A stretch of DNA of 64,000 nucleotides, taken from positions 62,001-126,000 of the forward strand of contig JADKBC010000048.1 of assembly GCA_016715205.1 (NCBI GenBank). The letters run 5' to 3'. A model generated the notes under the pieces. It was not told the origin of the DNA, did not search any database, and saw only the letters and a list, made by a program, of their open reading frames with translations. This stretch comes from Holophaga sp. (GTDB lineage Bacteria > Acidobacteriota > Holophagae > Holophagales > Holophagaceae). A program made the translations under genes and the position numbers. Within the stretch, counting starts at the first letter, position 1. Each line of letters opens with the position of its first letter. Below are positions 1 through 8,003 of the stretch, piece after piece.

Positions 1-102
1 CTGGTACTGCTCCTGCAGCTTGACGAAATTTTCGATGGCCCCCACCAGATTGCCTAGGTGAAGAGAACCGCTGGGCTGAACGCCCGAAAGGACACGCTGC
101 AT
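1..102 (-). CDS. trpS: Tryptophan--tRNA ligase, N-terminal 34 residues (partial)
   Basis: Translation of the minus strand from the ATG at 102 gives MQRVLSGVQPSGSLHLGNLV, followed by GAIENFVKLQEQYQ at the window edge. This is the start of a class I tryptophanyl-tRNA synthetase: the RVLSGVQPSG strand followed by the HLGN form of the HIGH ATP-binding motif. The enzyme charges tRNA-Trp in the cytoplasm. The gene continues beyond the window. It starts 8 bases after the stop codon of the M50 protease gene, so the two are probably co-transcribed, an association seen in many bacteria. Confidence 0.9.
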   Translation of the reverse strand, partial: MQRVLSGVQPSGSLHLGNLVGAIENFVKLQEQYQ

Positions 103-110
103 GGGATCAC

Positions 111-860
111 CTAGAAGCCAAGAATGAGACGAGCCACAGGAAGTAGCAGACGGAAGAGGAAATCCAAGACGGGACCCAGCAAATACCCAAGAACATCCGT
201 AAGCATCACGAGGATCAGGAGCAGAATCCCCATGGCCGGTCGGTAGTGATCAAAGGTGGGTACCCATCGATCCGGCAGAAACCCGCGCAGAATCCAGGCT
301 CCATCCAGGGGTCCCATGGGCAGCAGGTTGAATAGGGCCAATGCCAAGTTAAGCCAGACGAGTTTCCCGACAAGCACCAGCACCAGCGCCAGCCCAGGGC
401 CAAACCCTGCGGTGATCAGGTTGTGATAGCCCCCCATCAAGGCGTCCCGGAACACCATCACGCGCTGATCCGGCATCGAAACCAGAAACCGCACCAGGAC
501 GGCAACGGTGGGCATGGCGAGAATGGCAAGCAACAGATTGGACGCTGGACCCGCGGCCGAAACAATCATGTCCCCCGTGCGCATCCGGATTTTTCGGGTG
601 AAGTTCACCGGATTGAAGGGCACCGGCTTGGCCCATCCGATCAAGGGAATGCCCGTGCTCATTCCCAGCAGGGGGAACAACACCGTGCCGATGGGATCGA
701 TGTGCGCGATGGGGTTAAGGGTAAGTCGGCCCATCCGCTTCGCCGTGTCATCGCCTAACCAATAAGCGGAAGCCGCATGGCTCGCTTCATGCACGCACAG
801 GGAAAAGAGCAGCACTACGTAGCTGATGAGGACCGACGTAAGATCGAAATTGCGAAACAA
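111..860 (-). CDS. Site-2-protease-like M50 family membrane metalloprotease
   Basis: A 249-residue integral membrane protein of the M50 (site-2 protease) family, probably cleaving substrates within the inner membrane. The zinc-binding HExxH is H24-E25-A-S-H28 in the first membrane segment, and the third ligand is probably D186 in GPLDG near the C-terminus. There are about five to six hydrophobic segments and no PDZ domain, so it is the short, RseP-unlike form. The start is a TTG with GGAG six bases upstream; the nearby ATG is in another frame. It lies directly upstream of trpS. Its substrate cannot be read from the sequence. Confidence 0.88.
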   Translation of the reverse strand: MFRNFDLTSVLISYVVLLFSLCVHEASHAASAYWLGDDTAKRMGRLTLNPIAHIDPIGTVLFPLLGMSTGIPLIGWAKPVPFNPVNFTRKIRMRTGDMIVSAAGPASNLLLAILAMPTVAVLVRFLVSMPDQRVMVFRDALMGGYHNLITAGFGPGLALVLVLVGKLVWLNLALALFNLLPMGPLDGAWILRGFLPDRWVPTFDHYRPAMGILLLILVMLTDVLGYLLGPVLDFLFRLLLPVARLILGF

Positions 861-942
861 GCCATGCTCCTCGAATGTTCCAGAATAACCCAGGGACGCT
901 GCTTTTCGGCTGCGTCGCTCCAGCTGTAGGAACAGGTCCCGT

Positions 943-2181
943 TCAGATCACGATCTTCTCGTGCACCAGATCCCCTTCCCGGAACCGGCTCCAACGGAGA
1001 GGCGTGCAGTCGATGGTCTGATATTTCCCGGTGAGGATCAGTTCGGCCAGACAGATGCCCACGGCGGGGCTTTCCATGGCGCCATGGCCGCTGTAGCCCA
1101 CCTGCAGCAAGAGGCCGGGGTGTTCGTCGTGCCAGCCCACGATGGCATTGTGGTCGGCGGAGCAGGTGTCGTAGAGGCTGGCCCAGCCGCTCTTGAGCTT
1201 GCAGGTGGCCACGTTGGGCATGCGTTCCTGCATGGGCAGGTTCACTTCTTCCACGTAGTATTCGGGCTCGAAGGTGGTGTCCAGGCTATCGGGAGCATCA
1301 TGCTTGGCCTTGCCGATCATCAGGTTGCCCGCTTCGTTCTTGAAGTAGATGCCCTGGTCGATGATGGTGAGCGGAATGTCCTGCCAGCGCGGATCCGTAT
1401 CTGGGAAATCCGTAATGAACATCATGCGTTTCTGGTTGGTGATGGGCATGAGGTCCGATTCCGGGCAGCCGGAGCGGCGCAGCAGTTCGTTGGTCCAAGG
1501 GCCCGAGCAAAGCGCCACGATGCCCGCTTCCACCGATTCTTCGGCACCGTTGGCATCACGCAACGTCACGCCAGTGGCGCGGCCGGTGGCATCAAAGGCC
1601 ACCGAAAGCACTTCCGTGTTGAGCTGCACCTGGGGCTTTGAATTGAAATCCGCCGCCCGCTCGAAGTAGCCCACGGCGGCTTGGCTGGGATCAAAGGCAC
1701 CGCAATCACGGCCAAACACACCGCCCACGATGGGCTCAAAGCCCAGGAATTCAACCACCTCCGGGTCCATGTGCTCCACCCCACAGAGCATTCCGGGAAT
1801 CTTGGCCTCGATCTGCTCAGGGGTCCAAAGCTCAAAGTTGACGCCGTTCTCCCGCCAGATCTCAGCGGCCTCAGGGATCTTTGCCCAGCTCTTGGCGTAG
1901 TAGGTGAACAGGTAGCCGCTCTGATGGAAGCCGCAGCCCACGCCCATTTCCGCCTGGAAGGCCTTGAGGACTTCGATGCCCTTGGTGCAGAGCTGCTGAT
2001 TGATGGTGGTGGTCCAGAGATTGCGAAACCCACCCGCGCTGAAGGCCGTGGGGCCCGTGGCCACGGCGTCCCCACGATCCACCACCAGGATGGAGCCCTG
2101 GAAACCTTGCTTCAGCAGATTGAACACCAGGGAACCGCCCGAAATCCCAGCACCCACGACTACCAGATCGAACTTTCGCAC
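943..2181 (-). CDS. FAD-dependent amine/amino-acid oxidoreductase (DAO family)
   Basis: A 412-residue flavoprotein of the D-amino-acid oxidase / sarcosine oxidase fold. It opens with the FAD Rossmann motif GAGISGG (residues 10-16) and has a C-terminal GYSGHGAMESPAVG segment typical of the second FAD-contact region. I chose the GTG at 2181 because GGAGG lies five bases upstream and the Rossmann motif then falls at the usual distance from the N-terminus; the upstream ATG at 2244 would add 21 atypical residues. It is divergent from an aldehyde dehydrogenase. Such pairs can oxidise an amine or imino acid to a semialdehyde and then an acid. The substrate is not known; L-pipecolate, sarcosine-like or glycine-oxidase activity are all possible. 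Confidence 0.82.
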   Translation of the reverse strand: MRKFDLVVVGAGISGGSLVFNLLKQGFQGSILVVDRGDAVATGPTAFSAGGFRNLWTTTINQQLCTKGIEVLKAFQAEMGVGCGFHQSGYLFTYYAKSWAKIPEAAEIWRENGVNFELWTPEQIEAKIPGMLCGVEHMDPEVVEFLGFEPIVGGVFGRDCGAFDPSQAAVGYFERAADFNSKPQVQLNTEVLSVAFDATGRATGVTLRDANGAEESVEAGIVALCSGPWTNELLRRSGCPESDLMPITNQKRMMFITDFPDTDPRWQDIPLTIIDQGIYFKNEAGNLMIGKAKHDAPDSLDTTFEPEYYVEEVNLPMQERMPNVATCKLKSGWASLYDTCSADHNAIVGWHDEHPGLLLQVGYSGHGAMESPAVGICLAELILTGKYQTIDCTPLRWSRFREGDLVHEKIVI

Positions 2182-2186
2182 AACAA

Positions 2187-2191
2187 CCTCC
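2187..2191 (-). promoter_or_regulatory. Ribosome binding site deciding the FAD-oxidoreductase start
   Basis: GGAGG on the minus strand, five bases before the GTG at 2179-2181. It supports this GTG over the longer ATG-initiated reading from 2244. Confidence 0.7.
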
Positions 2192-2288
2192 GGAACGGCC
2201 AGAACCTCCAGTCTGCCCCAAAGAGGCATCCGATGAAATTCCAAGGTTCATAGGCTACCCTTGGGGCATCCAACCCCTTGGAGGTTCC

Positions 2289-3899
2289 ATGTACTTGAAA
2301 CTCAATCACCCCCAAGTGGCATCCACCGGGAAAACCATCATCGGTTTCAACTGGATCGGTGGAAAAGAGCTTGAAGGCGATCTGCCCTCGTTTGATTCCA
2401 AATCCCCGGTGGATAGCCGCGACACCGTGGGTATTTTTCCCGAATGCGGCGAACGGGATATCGAAAAGGCCGCCAAGGCCGCGCGCGACGCCTTCCAGAC
2501 CTGGAAAGAGGTGCCCGCCCCGGTGCGTGGCGAGATCGTCGGCCGCATTGGCTCGGCCCTCACTGCCAACAAAGAAAAACTGGCCAAGGTCATCACCCGG
2601 GAAATCGGCAAGACCCTGCGCGAAGCCCGGGGCGAGGTGCAGGAAGCCATCGACACCTGCCATTTTTTCCAAAGTGAAGGGCGCAGGCTCTATGGCCAAA
2701 CGGTGCCTTCCGAACTGCCCAACAAGGAAATCACCACCTATCGGCGCCCCGTGGGTGTTTGCGGCATCCTGGCCGCCAACAATTTCCCCCTGGCCGTACC
2801 CAGTTGGAAGATCATTCCCGCCATCCTCTGCGGCAATACGGTGGTGTGGAAGCCCAGCGACGATGCGCCCACCATCGCCTACCTGTTTGCCCGCTGCATG
2901 ATGGACGCGGGCCTCCCTCCGGGTGTGGTGAACGTGGTGAACGGTAAAGGCCGATCAGGCTGTGGCAAGCATTTCCTGGCAGGCATCGACAAGGGCTACT
3001 ACGACAAGTTCAGCTTCACGGGCTCCACCACCGTGGGCCGCATGATTGGCGAAATGTGCGGGCGCAATCTGATCATTCCGAGCCTGGAATTGGGCGGGAA
3101 GAACCCCATGATCGTGATGCCCGACGCGAACCTGGAAAACGCCGTGCACGGTGCGCTCTTTGGCGGTTTTGCCACGGCAGGCCAGCGCTGCACCTCGACC
3201 GCCAACATCATCTTGCACAAAGACATTGCCGCTGCGTTCAAGGAGCGCTTCCTCCAGGCGGTCCACAACATTCCCATCGGCAACCCCGTCACCCATCCCG
3301 AGGTGCTCTACGGGCCCATGATCAACGCGCGTTTTGCCGCAGCCTTCGAGGAACACTGGGCCATGGGCAAGCAGGATGGCGCCACGCTGCTTTCGGGCGG
3401 TGAGCGCTGGACCGATGCCAACCGGGATGCCCGGGTCCACGGCGAAATCGGCCGCGGCCAATACATGCAGCCCTGTGTGTGGGATAACGTCACCAAGGAC
3501 ATGTGGCTGTTCCAGAACGAAGTCTTTGGCCCCACGGTGAACATCAGCACGGTGGAAAGTTTCGAGGAGGCCATGGAATACGCCAATGGCACGCCCTACG
3601 GCCTTTCCAGCGCCATCTACACCGAGAACCGTTCCTATGTGGATCGTTTCAAGCGGCAGATCAAGGCGGGCATGTCCTCCATCAACAACTCCACCGTAGG
3701 CGCCGAAGCCCATGCGCCCTTCGGCGGCAACGGCTGGAGCGGCAACGGCACCCGCGAAAGTGGCGTGTGGGTGCTGGACTGGTACACGCGCTGGCACGCC
3801 GTCAACGATGACGCCAGCGGCAAGCTGCAATTGGCCCAAATCGAAACCGACTACGGGAAGAAGGCCGAATACGGCGTGACCGCCTGGGATGGCCTGTAA
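2289..3899 (+). CDS. NAD(P)+-dependent aldehyde dehydrogenase family protein
   Basis: A 536-residue aldehyde dehydrogenase. The catalytic cysteine is C301 in GQRCTS and the general-base glutamate is E267 in LELGGKNP; the NAD-binding segments VWKPSDDAP and FTGSTTVGRMIG are also present. A strong GGAGG precedes the ATG. Parts of the sequence around the active site recall the ALDH7 (antiquitin, alpha-aminoadipic semialdehyde dehydrogenase) group, but this is a weak inference. The divergent flavoprotein gene starting at 2181 suggests a two-step amine or imino-acid oxidation. A clear rho-independent terminator follows. Confidence 0.88.
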   Translation: MYLKLNHPQVASTGKTIIGFNWIGGKELEGDLPSFDSKSPVDSRDTVGIFPECGERDIEKAAKAARDAFQTWKEVPAPVRGEIVGRIGSALTANKEKLAKVITREIGKTLREARGEVQEAIDTCHFFQSEGRRLYGQTVPSELPNKEITTYRRPVGVCGILAANNFPLAVPSWKIIPAILCGNTVVWKPSDDAPTIAYLFARCMMDAGLPPGVVNVVNGKGRSGCGKHFLAGIDKGYYDKFSFTGSTTVGRMIGEMCGRNLIIPSLELGGKNPMIVMPDANLENAVHGALFGGFATAGQRCTSTANIILHKDIAAAFKERFLQAVHNIPIGNPVTHPEVLYGPMINARFAAAFEEHWAMGKQDGATLLSGGERWTDANRDARVHGEIGRGQYMQPCVWDNVTKDMWLFQNEVFGPTVNISTVESFEEAMEYANGTPYGLSSAIYTENRSYVDRFKRQIKAGMSSINNSTVGAEAHAPFGGNGWSGNGTRESGVWVLDWYTRWHAVNDDASGKLQLAQIETDYGKKAEYGVTAWDGL

Positions 3900-3905
3900 A
3901 TAACC

Positions 3906-3941
3906 AAAAGCCCCTCGCATGCATGTGCGGGGGGCTTTTTT
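3906..3941 (+). terminator. Rho-independent terminator after the aldehyde dehydrogenase
   Basis: AAAAGCCCC and a GGGGGCTTTTTT tract form a GC-rich stem around a short CGCATGCATGTGCG core, ending in a run of T. It directly follows the stop codon and also lies beyond the 3' end of the convergent small gene at 3957. Confidence 0.85.
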
Positions 3942-3956
3942 GTACCGTAAATCGAC

Positions 3957-4127
3957 CTACTTGATCGCCTTCTGGGCCTTGGCCACGGAGGCTTTGCTGT
4001 AGTAGCAGCACACGCCCTTCTTGCTATCGGGTTCCAGGGCCAGCAGCTTCACCGCTTCCTTCAATTTCTTTTCGTTGAGGTTCAGCTCCTTGGCCCAGTT
4101 CGCAAGAGTCTTGGCTTCGTCGGTCAT
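3957..4127 (-). CDS. Small lysine-rich hypothetical protein, 56 aa
   Basis: A 56-residue ORF read directly from the sequence, starting MTDEAKTLANWAKELNLNEK and ending in AKAQKAIK. A strong GGAGG lies seven bases before the ATG. It is rich in Lys, Ala and Leu and looks helical, with an unusual C-C-Y-Y motif at residues 40-43. It has no signal peptide. I do not recognise the family. The good ribosome-binding site and codon use argue that it is real. It lies just downstream of the TonB-receptor remnant on the same strand. Confidence 0.65.
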   Translation of the reverse strand: MTDEAKTLANWAKELNLNEKKLKEAVKLLALEPDSKKGVCCYYSKASVAKAQKAIK

Positions 4128-4157
4128 GGTGATTCCTCCGGTTACATGAGGAAGATA

Positions 4158-4349
4158 TCAGAATTGGAGCCGAACGCTGGCACTCACCCGACGGCCCGGC
4201 AAACGGTAATACTGGGCATCGGCCAGTTCGCTCTCGGCCACGGGATTGCGGCGATCGGACAGGTTCTGCCCCAGGAGGGGCATCTCCCACTTGGCTTCCC
4301 ACCAACCAAAATGGACCAGGAAGGTGGTGAATCCTGCCGTGGATCCGCC
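4158..4349 (-). pseudogene. 3' remnant of a TonB-dependent outer-membrane receptor gene
   Basis: The minus strand is open for 63 codons, from just after an in-frame TAG at 4350-4352 to the TGA at 4158-4160. The translation contains STAGFTTFLVHFGWWEAKWE, then LLGQNLSDRRNPV, then YYRLPGRRVSASVRLQF. This is the pattern of the last beta-strands of a TonB-dependent receptor: a TxGFTTF strand, a QNLxDRR turn, a YRLPGR turn and a final aromatic residue. There is no start codon or plug domain. The remnant begins 16 bases after the stop of the sensor kinase gene on the same strand, so a deletion probably removed the rest of a receptor once encoded beside this two-component system. Confidence 0.78.
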
Positions 4350-4365
4350 CTATTTGGTGTTAGGC

Positions 4366-5721
4366 CTACAGTCTGCACAGGCGAGGCAGGTGCAACTCGA
4401 CGCGGGTGCCTTGCCCAACCGCGCTCTGGATCTGCATTTCGCCACCGTGGAGATGGGCCACCCGACGCACAATGGCCAATCCCAAGCCCAGGCCATCCCG
4501 GGAGGCTGGGCTTGGCCCCTTCAGGAAAGGCGTTCCCAGACGGGCAATCCAATTCGAGGGGATGCCGTTGCCGTCGTCCTGCACCCAAAGGCAGACCCGT
4601 TCGAGTTCAGCCCGGGCACCAAGCTGAACGCATCCAGTTTCGCGGGTGTGTTTGAGGGCATTGGAGACCAGGTTATGGAACGCGCGCAGCAGCAACAGGC
4701 GGTTGCCCTGGAAGGAAACCTCTATCTCTGAAACCACCTGGAGGGTGACGTTCCGCTCCTCGGCGGCGGCCTCGAAAAAGGCTCGCGTTTCTTCCAGCAG
4801 CTCCAGGGCCGAAAGAGGCTCCATAGCCACGTTGTTCTGCCCATCTCCACTCTTGGCCAGGAATAGAATCTGCTCGATGAGCGCGCCCAGCTGATCACAA
4901 TCCTCCAGCAGACCACCGAGGAAGGCGGGTGTCACGGGGGCTGGATCAGAGGAAAGCAGCGCGTTCTCGACGGTGCTGCGCAGGTTTTGAAGGGGCGTTC
5001 GCAATTCGTGCGCGAGCTCGGCCCCCAAATGCTCCAACCGTTGGAAAGAGTCTTCCAACCTTGCCAGGGCGGCATTCAGAGTGCTGACCAACTCCTGCAA
5101 CTCCAGGGGAAAGTGGGCTGAATTCAGACGCTGGCCTAGATTCTTATCGTTGATGTCGGCGGCCTGTCGCGCAATCTGGCGCAGGGGCGCCAACCCCCAA
5201 GCCGCAATCCACCGGCCCAGGAGCGCCGCGAACACCGCCGATACGGCCACTCCCAGGGCCAGGGTGCGCCGAAAGCCTGCGATCAATGCCTCCTCATGGG
5301 TGCGATCCATGGCCATTAGCAAACGACCGTCGGCACCACCTGGGAGTTGGATGGCCTGAGACCTGAGCGAAAAGGTGCCCCGGGGGCTTTCCAGTTCTCG
5401 CGTCGCTCCAGGCGAAGGCCAATCAAAATGCGGCAACCGCCCCATGCCAGGACTCTCGCGTACCGTATTCCCTGCCCCATCCACCAGGCGCCATTCCGCC
5501 TTTTCCAGGGGAGCCTCGCCGCGCACCTCCGCCAAGCCAGGTTGCGGCAGTTGTTCCATCAATGCCTTGGCCTGGCTGGCCATGACCTGGGCATCTTCGG
5601 TCTCCAGGGACTGGCGCAGGCTGTGATCCATGAACAAGGACATCCCCATGGCCAGAATGGTCGCCGCCATGGCAAAGCCCCCCTGGAGCTTCCTCAGAAT
5701 GCTGCCGCTATCGGCTGGCAT
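4366..5721 (-). CDS. Membrane sensor histidine kinase (CusS/heavy-metal type)
   Basis: A 451-residue sensor kinase. Order: cytoplasmic start, transmembrane segment about residues 13-33, a periplasmic sensor of about 120 residues, a second transmembrane segment about 153-178, HAMP, the dimerisation helix with phosphoacceptor H238 in AHELRTPLQ, then the ATPase domain (N box FHNLVSNALKH, G1 VQDDGNGIP, G2 GLGLGLAIV). The architecture resembles heavy-metal sensors such as CusS. It overlaps the response regulator gene by 14 bases and forms an operon with it and the zinc-ribbon gene. The receptor remnant just downstream suggests a former link to metal or siderophore uptake, but the ligand is unknown. 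Confidence 0.9.
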   Translation of the reverse strand: MPADSGSILRKLQGGFAMAATILAMGMSLFMDHSLRQSLETEDAQVMASQAKALMEQLPQPGLAEVRGEAPLEKAEWRLVDGAGNTVRESPGMGRLPHFDWPSPGATRELESPRGTFSLRSQAIQLPGGADGRLLMAMDRTHEEALIAGFRRTLALGVAVSAVFAALLGRWIAAWGLAPLRQIARQAADINDKNLGQRLNSAHFPLELQELVSTLNAALARLEDSFQRLEHLGAELAHELRTPLQNLRSTVENALLSSDPAPVTPAFLGGLLEDCDQLGALIEQILFLAKSGDGQNNVAMEPLSALELLEETRAFFEAAAEERNVTLQVVSEIEVSFQGNRLLLLRAFHNLVSNALKHTRETGCVQLGARAELERVCLWVQDDGNGIPSNWIARLGTPFLKGPSPASRDGLGLGLAIVRRVAHLHGGEMQIQSAVGQGTRVELHLPRLCRL

Positions 5722-6388
5722 CGAGATCCAGCATCAAACCCACCCCACGCAGGGTGCGGAGCAGCTTCACGGGAAAGGGATCGTCCACCTTCCGCCGCAA
5801 TCGGAGGATTTGCGCATCCACCGCATTGGTATCCACGGTGCCCTCCAGCCCCCAGGCCGCTTGAATCAATTGCCGACGGGGCACCACCTTGCCCCGGTTC
5901 TGCAGCAGCAGGCTCATGATGGCGTATTCCTTGGGGCCCAGGTCGATGCGGTGGCCTGAGCGGGTGATGCGCCGAGCTTCGGGCTCCCAGAGGAGATCCG
6001 CCACTTCCACGCGCTCGGAATGGTCCCGACCCGCCCGTCGGGTCAGCACATGCAGCCGAGCAACCACTTCGAGAATGCTGTAGGGCTTGGCCAGGTAGTC
6101 ATCCCCGCCCATTTCCAGCCCCAGCAGGCGATCCTCCAGTCCACCCCGGGCGGAAAGAAACAGCACAGGCACCCGAGAACCTGTTTCCCGCAAACGTTTC
6201 ACCAATTCGAGCCCCGAGATGCCTGGCAGCATGACATCCACCACCATGGCCTCGAAGGCAGTGAGCTGGGGCATGCCCAAAGCCGCTTCACCGCTCTCGG
6301 TGACCACCGCCTCGAAACCACTGCGCTCCAAGCCAGAGCGCAGTTCCTGGGCGGTGCGAGATTCGTCTTCGACAATGAGAATGGGCAT
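5708..6388 (-). CDS. OmpR/PhoB-family response regulator (CusR-like)
   Basis: A 226-residue two-component response regulator. The receiver domain covers residues 1-115 with the acidic pocket E7/D8, phosphoacceptor D51 (VVDVMLPG) and conserved K101 (LAKPYS). A C-terminal winged-helix DNA-binding domain spans about 125-222 (LGPKEYAIMSLLL, then VDAQILRLRRKV). The partner kinase is encoded by the next gene, with a 14-base overlap. The start codon overlaps the preceding zinc-ribbon gene by one base (TGATG). Regulated genes are not evident. A TonB receptor reduced to a remnant downstream may once have been a target. Confidence 0.92.
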   Translation of the reverse strand: MPILIVEDESRTAQELRSGLERSGFEAVVTESGEAALGMPQLTAFEAMVVDVMLPGISGLELVKRLRETGSRVPVLFLSARGGLEDRLLGLEMGGDDYLAKPYSILEVVARLHVLTRRAGRDHSERVEVADLLWEPEARRITRSGHRIDLGPKEYAIMSLLLQNRGKVVPRRQLIQAAWGLEGTVDTNAVDAQILRLRRKVDDPFPVKLLRTLRGVGLMLDLDASR

Positions 6389-7104
6389 CAGCGGCGGATC
6401 CGTTCAATGAGGCCTTCCACGGCCCACAGGAGGTCCACCAGTCCTGGCCCGGAAGGAGTCTCTGGTTCGGACCAGTCTGCGGGCGCGGGTGGGGCGATGG
6501 TGGCCAAGCGTTTGCGGTCTTCCAAGTCCTGGATCTGTTTGACCCGGGCTTTATCCAAGCCGCCTTTCTCGATGAACGCCAACACTCGGCGCAGCTCATC
6601 ACGGTCGAACCAGAGGCCATGCTCCTTGCAGGTATCGAGCACCACGCCGGAGATCCGCGCGTAGTTGATGCGATTCATGAATTTCCCGCAGGTGGGACAA
6701 GGGCGATACCGCACGGTGGTTTCAAAAACCGGTCCCTTGCCTGCCTCACCCGGCAGGGCACCCAGTATTTCGCCCCGAACTTCCCGATCCGCCGCAATCT
6801 GTTCGAAGGCCTTAAGCCCAAGCCAAAGACCGCCGCAGCGATGGCACTGCTCCAACTGCGCGCCGCCCACGGCACTGGTGGTGAGGGGGATCCGGCATTC
6901 CGGACACCCCTGGGTGGATGCGCTTTCCGCCTGCACCTGGATGGCGGCCCCGCAGTGGGAACAATGCTGGGCCCGCAGGGAAACCAAGCCAAAACAGCCG
7001 GGACACGCCACGGTGGCCAGCTGGGAACGGCAGTATGGGCACTGGATATCATCCTCGCCCACGGCCGCGCCGCAGGAAGGACAGCGGAAGGTGGCTGCTT
7101 CCAC
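6388..7104 (-). CDS. Zinc-ribbon (zf-TFIIB-like) protein
   Basis: A 238-residue soluble protein with many CxxC knuckles. CPSCGA, CPYCR, CPGCF and CSHCGA make up a double zinc-ribbon in the first 55 residues. These are followed by two zf-TFIIB-type modules, CPECRIPL..CHRCGGLWL and CPTCGKFM..CKEHGLWFD. Such proteins are common in bacteria but their role is not established; nucleic-acid or protein binding is the usual guess. It overlaps the response regulator gene by one base and follows the lipoprotein stop closely, so it belongs to the same minus-strand operon. A regulatory tie to the two-component system is possible but unproven. Confidence 0.75.
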   Translation of the reverse strand: MEAATFRCPSCGAAVGEDDIQCPYCRSQLATVACPGCFGLVSLRAQHCSHCGAAIQVQAESASTQGCPECRIPLTTSAVGGAQLEQCHRCGGLWLGLKAFEQIAADREVRGEILGALPGEAGKGPVFETTVRYRPCPTCGKFMNRINYARISGVVLDTCKEHGLWFDRDELRRVLAFIEKGGLDKARVKQIQDLEDRKRLATIAPPAPADWSEPETPSGPGLVDLLWAVEGLIERIRR

Positions 7105-7106
7105 AC

Positions 7107-7895
7107 TCAGCTCTTTTCAGGGGTTTCGGGTGGTGCAGGCGGCTCGGGTGCCTTGGGCGGTTCGGGCACCTTGGCGGGCTCGGGGAATTCATCCTCATCC
7201 CTGGCCTCACCGGCCTTCACCCCATACCAACTGGGCTTGGCCAAGGGCAGCCAGTTGAAGCGTTCCTGGATCTTGAACACCACCACCCGGGCAAAGGCCT
7301 TGGCTTCTTCTTCCCGAATGCGGAATTCATCCTCACGGTCGGCCCGACCCAGGGGATCCATGGCATCGATCACCTCGTAGGGCTCCACCGCAAAGGCCAA
7401 TAAGGGCTCGGGATCCCCGGCTCGATAGAGCGCCACCTGGGCGTCCACTCGCTGGGGCTGGTAGCCCAAACGCGCCTCACGATCCCGGGCGGCCGCGGTC
7501 TGACTGCCCGCCCACATGCCCCAGAAGAAACCATCGAACACCGCATCCCGATTTCCGGCGAGGGCACTGAGAGTCCCCACCGCCACGCCGGTGATGGCGC
7601 CCACGGCACCCGGGGAAGGTTTCGACCCCTCGCCCCGCCAGCCAGTGATCTTCACCCGCAGTTCGGCTGCGTTTTCGGGCGCCTTGACGCCCTCAGGCAC
7701 CACCATGGTGCGGGTGGCCATGCGGGCCCGGAGGGCCGCGGCATATTCCTTGGCCACTTCAGGACCCGCCGGCACCGTGGCTGGAACCTCAAAGGTAATG
7801 GCGACCGGGGCTGGATTCCGTTTGAAGGCCTCAACCTCGGGCCGCTGGCAGGCCAACAGAAAGATCAATGGGAAAACCGCAAGCAATCGCTTCAT
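7107..7895 (-). CDS. Putative lipoprotein with proline-rich C-terminus
   Basis: A 262-residue predicted lipoprotein. MKRLLAVFPLIFLLAC is a signal peptide ending in the lipobox LLAC, so Cys16 should be lipidated. A glycine-rich segment around residues 105-130 (GAVGAITGVAVG) could be a short membrane-associated stretch. The C-terminus is a Pro/Glu/Ala-rich tail. I chose the ATG at 7895, which places the signal peptide at the N-terminus; longer readings only add antisense of aroF. It ends two bases before the zinc-ribbon ATG. I do not recognise the family. Confidence 0.7.
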   Translation of the reverse strand: MKRLLAVFPLIFLLACQRPEVEAFKRNPAPVAITFEVPATVPAGPEVAKEYAAALRARMATRTMVVPEGVKAPENAAELRVKITGWRGEGSKPSPGAVGAITGVAVGTLSALAGNRDAVFDGFFWGMWAGSQTAAARDREARLGYQPQRVDAQVALYRAGDPEPLLAFAVEPYEVIDAMDPLGRADREDEFRIREEEAKAFARVVVFKIQERFNWLPLAKPSWYGVKAGEARDEDEFPEPAKVPEPPKAPEPPAPPETPEKS

Positions 7896-8003
7896 GGGGG
7901 GCCTCATGCTTCTCATCCTAAAACATCGCAACCTGCTGTGCGAACGCAAGAGGCGCGATTCCTTTCTGGAAGGCATGCCGTACCATGGGCAGGGAGTGAA
8001 TCG

